Assembly: GCA_030674155.1 (NCBI GenBank)
Contig: CM060334.1
Coordinates: forward strand, 37,305,489-37,355,488
From: Stramonita haemastoma
Lineage: Eukaryota; Mollusca; Gastropoda; Neogastropoda; Muricidae
DNA: 50,000 nt
Reading direction: 5' to 3'
This document shows, one piece after another, positions 1 through 50,000 of this stretch (position 1 is the first letter of the stretch; each line of letters begins with the position of its first letter). Under the pieces are notes generated by a model. It saw only the letters and a program-made list of their open reading frames with translations, was not told where the DNA came from and made no database searches. The position numbers were made by a program, and so were the translations under genes.

Positions 1-150
1 ACCATCCTAGCCAAGCTGGGCCAGCTGTGCTAATTATAGCAGGAACTGACCACGCTTGGACTTGATGAAAGGAAGGGGCATCTTAATTTTAGCTCAGGGC
101 CCTGGACCCATGACTGAGTTATGCTAAATTTGTGTGCTGTGCTCTGTATA
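1..150. repeat. Dispersed repeat family B, partial copy
   Basis: Shares CCAGCTG..GCTA.TTATAGCAG, GGAACTGACCAC..TTGGACT and GTGTGCTGTGC-like blocks with copies at 18618, 28070 and 30143. No ORF and no recognised family. It is cut by the window start. Confidence 0.6.
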
Positions 151-434
151 CCCCTCACTCCCCAAAACCCCATAATCTAAACATTCATAACTCCAACATA
201 CTCAAGTCCTGATTCAGTCACAAGCATTTACTCTTTGTCACTTTTTCCGTACCTGCTGCCCATATGAGGCCTGCAGGCTGTACTCTGAAGAGATACTAGA
301 TCTGAGATACAACCTACTAAGCCTCTTTTGTCCCCTTACACATGGAAGCATTGCCCATTTATGACTTCCACTGCAAAAGTGCTTATATCCTGTCATCATA
401 TTTCATAAACCTGTTTTATAACACAACACTATTT

Positions 435-1364
435 TCTCCTGTTATATCGGTTTATTTAGAAAAGCCTGGTGGAAATTTTTTTTTACAAAGGAATACAAAA
501 AAATGACTGAAAACTGCAAATGGACGTGCAATCCTGTACAGTGTGTGAATAGGTAAAGGCTGATTTACAAAATGCGTATGAGGAGAGTTTACCAAAATTG
601 TAATTCTTCCTGAGAAAATCTACCAGTATTATTTTCACTGGGCCAAATTAATCAGAGTAGTATCAGTCACAAAAATACAGTTATGACAAAAACAGTCCAA
701 GGACAATTTCAGTTTTGAACCAAAATCAAACTTAGACAAAAAATTACAAAAAATTTACAAACTGGACAGTCACACAAGTTTTTGTTCTCACAGTGGAAAG
801 AGAAAACTAAAACAGACCATAAATCATGAAATCTACATACCACGGGCCAGGAGTTGGGAAATGCAAGTTCCCAGGACAATGTGACCAGGGAGAGAATGAG
901 TTAACCCTCCAGATCTTCACAGATGTCACTGAAACAATACTTTGCTTAAATCATTCTTCACAAACTTTTTATCTTTTTTACCAAAGCATCCCCTTCTCAC
1001 TGTTTTGCTAAATCAATGTTCACTTTTTACCACCTTATTTATCGTCCCTCCACTTTTTGCTGAATGAATTTTATCAACTTTCTATCATCGTCTTTAAACC
1101 CCCTCCCACCACTCTTCAAATGACTAAATGACAAAGAACAGATGACAAAATTGACAAAACTGCATACACACGGGGTCTGGATGAAAAAAAAACCCACATA
1201 AGTGCTTATTCCATTATCCTTCATATATAAGAATTAAAAAAAAAAAAAATGAAATAACCCACTCACCACCTTGAAAACAAACTGACGTAACAAAACAGGC
1301 AAGACGTGGGGATGGCAGATTCACACAAACAAAAGTAGGGACGGTCCGTCAGTCAGTTACTTAA
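435..1364 (-). other. LONP1 3' UTR with probable poly(A) signal at 451-456
   Basis: After the TGA the first plausible AATAAA on the minus strand is at 456-451, followed within about 30 bases by a GT-rich stretch (GTGTTGTGTT), the usual downstream element. That would make a 3' UTR of roughly 930 bases. It contains a SINE-1 tail in antisense at about 1131-1248. No other gene was seen here. Confidence 0.5.
1131..1248 (+). repeat. SINE-1, 3' part
   Basis: 3' portion of the commonest SINE in the window (GAACAGATGACAAAA, CTGCATACACACGGGG, AGTGCTTATTCCATTATCC, then A-rich tail). It lacks the tRNA-like head and lies within the Lon 3' UTR in antisense. Confidence 0.75.
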
Positions 1365-46391
<45,027 letters not shown>

Positions 46392-46520
46392 GGCTGACTC
46401 TCTCGAACGGTCGATCTAAAGTGAGGCCTACTTTCTAAATAAAATCGTACTACCAAATAAGAACAGCCGAATAGGAATATGCCTCTTTAAGAACAATATC
46501 CCTCGAGAAACGAAACGAAG
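46392..46520 (-). promoter_or_regulatory. Presumed LONP1 5' UTR and core promoter
   Basis: Stretch immediately upstream of the ATG on the minus strand. No clear TATA box with good spacing and no splice acceptor was seen. An Inr-like TCACTTT lies about 35 bases before the ATG, and CG dinucleotides are more frequent here than in the surrounding introns. The transcription start is inferred, not shown. Confidence 0.35.
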
Positions 46521-46584
46521 CAAAAACAACAAAGATAAGAACAAAAAAGGTTTTAAAATCTAGTGATGGATTTTGAATATCAAT

Positions 46585-46680
46585 TAGTTTGACACTAAAT
46601 ACTGGAAACCTGAAATTCTCTCCAGGATAGCCCAGACCACAGATGCAATGACCAAACTTAAATTAGAAAATTAGAAAAGA
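46585..46680 (+). pseudogene. LINE ORF2 scrap upstream of LONP1
   Basis: Reads KYWKPEILSRIAQTTDAMTK then LK, matching the segment at 40935-41000 of the other fragment. Confidence 0.7.
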
Positions 46681-46789
46681 AAACCCGTGTGCGTGCCTTC
46701 GTGGGTGTTTGCATATGTTGCACTGCGCACTTTCCGTGTACAAAAGACGGGCATCTTACCATTCTTCGAAAACAAACAAAACAAAGCAA

Positions 46790-47150
46790 CGAGAAAAAAC
46801 AAAAGCACCCCCTCCCCGCCCCCCCCCAAAAAAAGAAAAACAACAACAAACAAACAAAAAACAACAACAAAACCAAACAAACCAACCCCCCCCCCCCCCT
46901 CCACCCCACTTGCAAAGAAGGAAACAAAAGAAACTAAGTTAAGCTAAGTCTACACCTCAATCGCACTAATTACTTTAAGTCACTGATACAAGAGGTTTGT
47001 AAACATTAGAACTGCGCTCATTTGGTATACCATTTAGCACCAAGATGACAAACCGATGCGCTAGTTATTGGAGCTCTACCGTGTGCACGCACGCACGCGC
47101 GCGCGGCACACACACACACACACACACATCATCGCTCTCTACAGGGTGAA
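46790..47150. repeat. Low-complexity A/C runs and CG/CA alternating tract
   Basis: AAC/CAAA words, C runs at about 46806-46829 and 46886-46899, then GCACGCACGCGCGCGCGGCA and (CA)n at 47094-47128. Confidence 0.85.
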
Positions 47151-47439
47151 AAATCAATGTCATTTCGTTGCCAGGCTTTTATCACTGTCATGACCTGAAC
47201 TATACTCTTGGGACAATCGTGTTAATTTTTGATGAAAATAAAGCAGTCGTCGATGCTGTTGTCGTTGATGAAGTTGGTAGTGGTGTTGTTGTTTAGGCAG
47301 TTATTTTGTTTTTTGTTGTTTGAAATTTCTTTTTCTTTTTCCAAAGCGTGTTTTAGTTTGGAAAAAAAATCATTAGGGTTGGGGTTTATTTTCGCATAAC
47401 AACCAGCATTTGCAACCTATTCTGCGATATAGCTCTCGA

Positions 47440-47535
47440 ACATATTTTTTTTGTTTGTTGTTTTTTGTTCTGTTGTTTGTTCTGTTCTGTTCTGTTCTGT
47501 TCTGTTTTTGTTTGTTTTGTTTTGTTTGTTTTAAT
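47440..47535. repeat. TTCTG and TTTG simple repeats
   Basis: (TTCTG)n at about 47467-47505 within T/G-rich DNA. Confidence 0.9.
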
Positions 47536-47567
47536 CGAAAAATCCCTTTATTTATTGTATTTATAAA

Positions 47568-47855
47568 CCCCTTTAAGTCACGGTAGATTTCTCTGGTGAA
47601 ATTCGGGATGCTCTCCCCGTGGAGAGCGTGTCGCCACAAGAGCAGCACCACCCATTATATTATTATTATTATTATTATTATATTATTGTTATTATTTGTT
47701 GTGTTGTTGTTGTTGTTGTTTTACTGTCTGCAACTGTATTTTATTTAAAAATGTTTCCCAACCAGAGCGACTTTTTTCTACAGAATTTTGCTAGGGACAA
47801 CTCTCTTGTTTCCGTGGGTTTTTTAAGTGCGCTAAACACTTTTGTGTAACACACG

Positions 47856-47886
<31 letters not shown>

Positions 47887-48003
47887 TAGCGCCCGGACCA
47901 CGCGGGGGAGGGGGGGGGATTTGGGCCCAAACGGGCTTCGAACCACTGCACACTTCCGGCCCGTACTTTACGCTTTCTAGACACGCGCGTTACCACTGAT
48001 CCT
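47568..48003 (-). repeat. SINE-2, full length
   Basis: Tail module at 47575-47640 and head at 47935-48003 with B box GGTTCGAAGCC. It holds internal (TTA)n and (TTG)n runs at 47655-47722. Confidence 0.8.
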
Positions 48004-48187
48004 CTTAGCGCCGAGGCACAGAACAGTAGGATATATATACGCCTATATACAACGAAATGAAGTTTAAAGACAGAAAAAAGAAAGAAAGACACACAGAAGG
48101 AAATGTTCTCCATATGGGCTGACCTAATTATTTACCCATGCACCTCAACGTTTCTAGCTTTAAAAAAAAAGAAAAAGAAAAAGAAGG

Positions 48188-48476
48188 TAGGTAAAGGTGT
48201 CCCATAACCTATGTGGTCGTAGCGGAGCGAGACATCAGAGACCTTACTTCTTCAGGGGCCAGCATGTTGAGGGCGGCGCCCATCTCCTCTCCCTCGCTGT
48301 TTTACCTTCCCTGACCATAGAGAGGGTAGGTACCCATTTACAGCTGGGTGAACAGGGGGACTGTGCTGAAGCCAAGGCGCAGCAAACGGTGACCCATCCA
48401 AGTAGTAACCACGCTCGGTGCTGCTTAACCTTAGCTTAGGGAACGCAAGTGCTTGACCACTGAGCTATCCCGTCCT
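48188..48476 (-). repeat. SINE-3, copy 2
   Basis: Collinear with 14172-14466 (GTAAAGGTGTCCCATAACCT to ACCACTGAGCTATCCCGTCC on the plus strand). Confidence 0.82.
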
Positions 48477-48479
48477 TCT

Positions 48480-49280
48480 AACTGCACCTGCACTCATTTT
48501 ACTAATAACGTTTTGACATGCAAACCAACAGGCCATGCAAAATGTGTAATTTTTGTGTTTTTGTGTCCTTTTTTTAAGTTAAAGAAAAGATATGGCTATT
48601 TTCATCTGTTCAACATTTTTCAGTCATACAGCGAGTTTGTTCAAGCCACAACTTTTCATTCAAACAACCAAAACCAACAACGAAAATCCTTGCTGGTTGT
48701 CTCCAGAATAATGTTTTAGGTGACATGGGTGAGAAACAGTACTATAATATTATGTACTGTGTATCTCACCCATGTCACATAAAAAAAAATCACTACTAGA
48801 CTTCCAAGTACACACTGGAAGAGAATTTGCATAAGTACCTCATCATATAGGCATCGGTGCTATGGCTCCAGACGAATTTTTCCCCTGAACTCTCCTTTCA
48901 TGGAAAGTACAGGTTCTTACAGCTTGTTATGGATGGAGACATTCTCAACATATTATTTAAAGCATAACAAACATCCCAGATTTGCTCTTGGAATTTCGCC
49001 AACATCGATAGCTGACAAAACTTTTGGTATGAGCCAGAGGGGAATTCTCAAATTCTTGTTTTGTTGCCTAGGAGCAACTACAGTCACTATGTCACACTCT
49101 GACAGCAAATCGTGTGGCCAGGCTGTTATTCTTCCCACAGATAAGTGTGGTGTTGGTGACATGCATGTATATTTTACAGCAAAGGGTCCCCAACGGGGCC
49201 GTTAGGCTTTGCTGATCGGTTCGTAAAAGCCATAAAATGGTCCCTTTGATAAGCACGATCGTTAAATACTTGAACTGACA
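48480..49280. other. Upstream stretch; one strong hairpin, otherwise nothing recognised
   Basis: A 101-codon open frame at 48900-49205 has no recognised motif and no splice support. The hairpin at 48720-48778 is listed separately. Confidence 0.5.
48720..48778. repeat. Short near-perfect inverted repeat (hairpin)
   Basis: The left arm GTGACATGGGTGAGAAACAG(TAC) pairs with the right arm 48754-48778 with two extra bases, around an 11-base AT loop. Confidence 0.9.
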
Positions 49281-49281
49281 C

Positions 49282-49282
<1 letters not shown>

Positions 49283-49335
<53 letters not shown>

Positions 49336-49336
49336 T
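49283..49336. repeat. CA microsatellite
   Basis: (CA)n directly abutting the tail of the SINE-1 at 49337. Confidence 0.95.
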
Positions 49337-49688
49337 TTCATTTCATTTCATTTATTCTTTTATATCGAGGATAACAGAATAAGCAATCATGTGCTTTTTT
49401 TCATCCGGTCCCCGTGTGTATGCAGTTTTTGTAAATATTGTCATCTGTTCCCACCGGCACACGATGGCCTACTCCTTACGAAAAGCGGAACAGGATTTAA
49501 CGTGTGCGCAAGATGTTCTGCGTGCGTTCGCACACGGGGCCTCGGTTTAAAGTCTCATCCGAAGAACTTTTGGGGGAGAGTGGAGTCGGCACTGATGTTA
49601 ACTCCAGGAGAAAAATTTCCTCGACCGGACTCGAACCCGGGTCGTCAAATTGCCAGCGCAATGTTCTGACCACTAGGCTATCCGTCCC

Positions 49689-49690
<2 letters not shown>
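49337..49690 (-). repeat. SINE-1, full length
   Basis: On the minus strand: GGGACGGATAGCCTAGTGGT (A box), GGGTTCGAGTCCGG (B box), full body and TAAATGAAATGAAATGAAAT tail. Probably the cleanest copy for a consensus. Confidence 0.9.

Positions 49691-49772
<82 letters not shown>
49690..49772. repeat. GA microsatellite
   Basis: Pure (GA)n abutting the head of the SINE-1. Confidence 0.95.
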
Positions 49773-49773
<1 letters not shown>

Positions 49774-50000
49774 GATTAATGTAGTATGAAAGTTAAAGGT
49801 CTGAACTACTTTATCTTCTGCGTTTGTTGGCGAAAGCTGTTAACAATATTATGGATCAGAATTTGAGCAGGAAATAATACATTAATTTTGAGAGGGGAAA
49901 ATTGCGTTTTCTTCATTCTGAGGAAAATGGAACATCCTCACCTGATAATAATTGTGATTCTTCAAGGTACAACTTTTCACCCTTGTAATCACCGACTCGC

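Noticed and set aside
48900..49205. A 101-residue plus-strand frame upstream of Lon
   Set aside because: No recognised motif, no splice signals that extend it and length expected by chance; left as unassigned.
46392..50000. A second gene sharing a divergent promoter with Lon
   Set aside because: Read on both strands; only SINEs, LINE scrap, simple repeats and unassigned DNA were found.

Overview
This window is intron-rich, repeat-dense animal nuclear DNA. The best guess at source is a mollusc, probably a gastropod. That guess rests on an animal mitochondrial Lon gene surrounded by several tRNA-derived SINE families (one with a V-SINE/RUDI-like tail), abundant CA, GA and GATA microsatellites and degenerate LINE pieces. 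The species cannot be read from the sequence alone.

Only one real protein-coding gene can be supported. It is on the minus strand from 46391 (ATG) to 1365 (TGA) and encodes mitochondrial Lon protease (LONP1). I could place 22 coding exons with GT-AG borders and a phase that carries through the gene. The spliced frame is about 1034 residues after allowing for small indels. The order is a mitochondrial targeting sequence, Lon N-domain, AAA+ module (Walker A in exon 13, Walker B at the exon 15/16 junction, sensor 1 in exon 17, sensor 2 in exon 18) and Ser/Lys protease domain (Ser in exon 21, Lys near the exon 21 end). Exon 13 lacks one base and exon 21 carries three small indels relative to the Lon family. 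As given, the frame is therefore broken at two exons; sequencing or assembly error is the simplest explanation because everything else is intact.

Layout: 1-1364 holds a dispersed repeat and the 3' UTR with a probable poly(A) signal. Intron 21 (1512-3448) holds SINE pieces and two extra copies of the end of exon 21. Intron 20 (3612-14863) is the largest. It holds a tandem duplication whose two copies were each hit by a different transposon, a 6.4-kb fold-back (giant inverted repeat) element, and nested SINEs. Introns 19 and 18 hold decoy copies of the exon 20 acceptor and two minisatellites that stop close to exons 19 and 18. Introns 17 to 1 (19676-45734) hold SINEs, microsatellites, a LINE split by a SINE, a second DNA-transposon copy and several short-period tandem repeats. 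From 46392 to 50000, upstream of the gene, only the presumed promoter, SINEs, a LINE scrap and a strong short hairpin were seen.

The most distinctive feature is that local tandem duplications repeatedly end on or include exon borders (exons 13, 20 and 21). These create extra splice sites, and the extra exon 20 acceptors lead straight into stop codons. The second is the fold-back element, whose arms carry a degraded unknown coding sequence.
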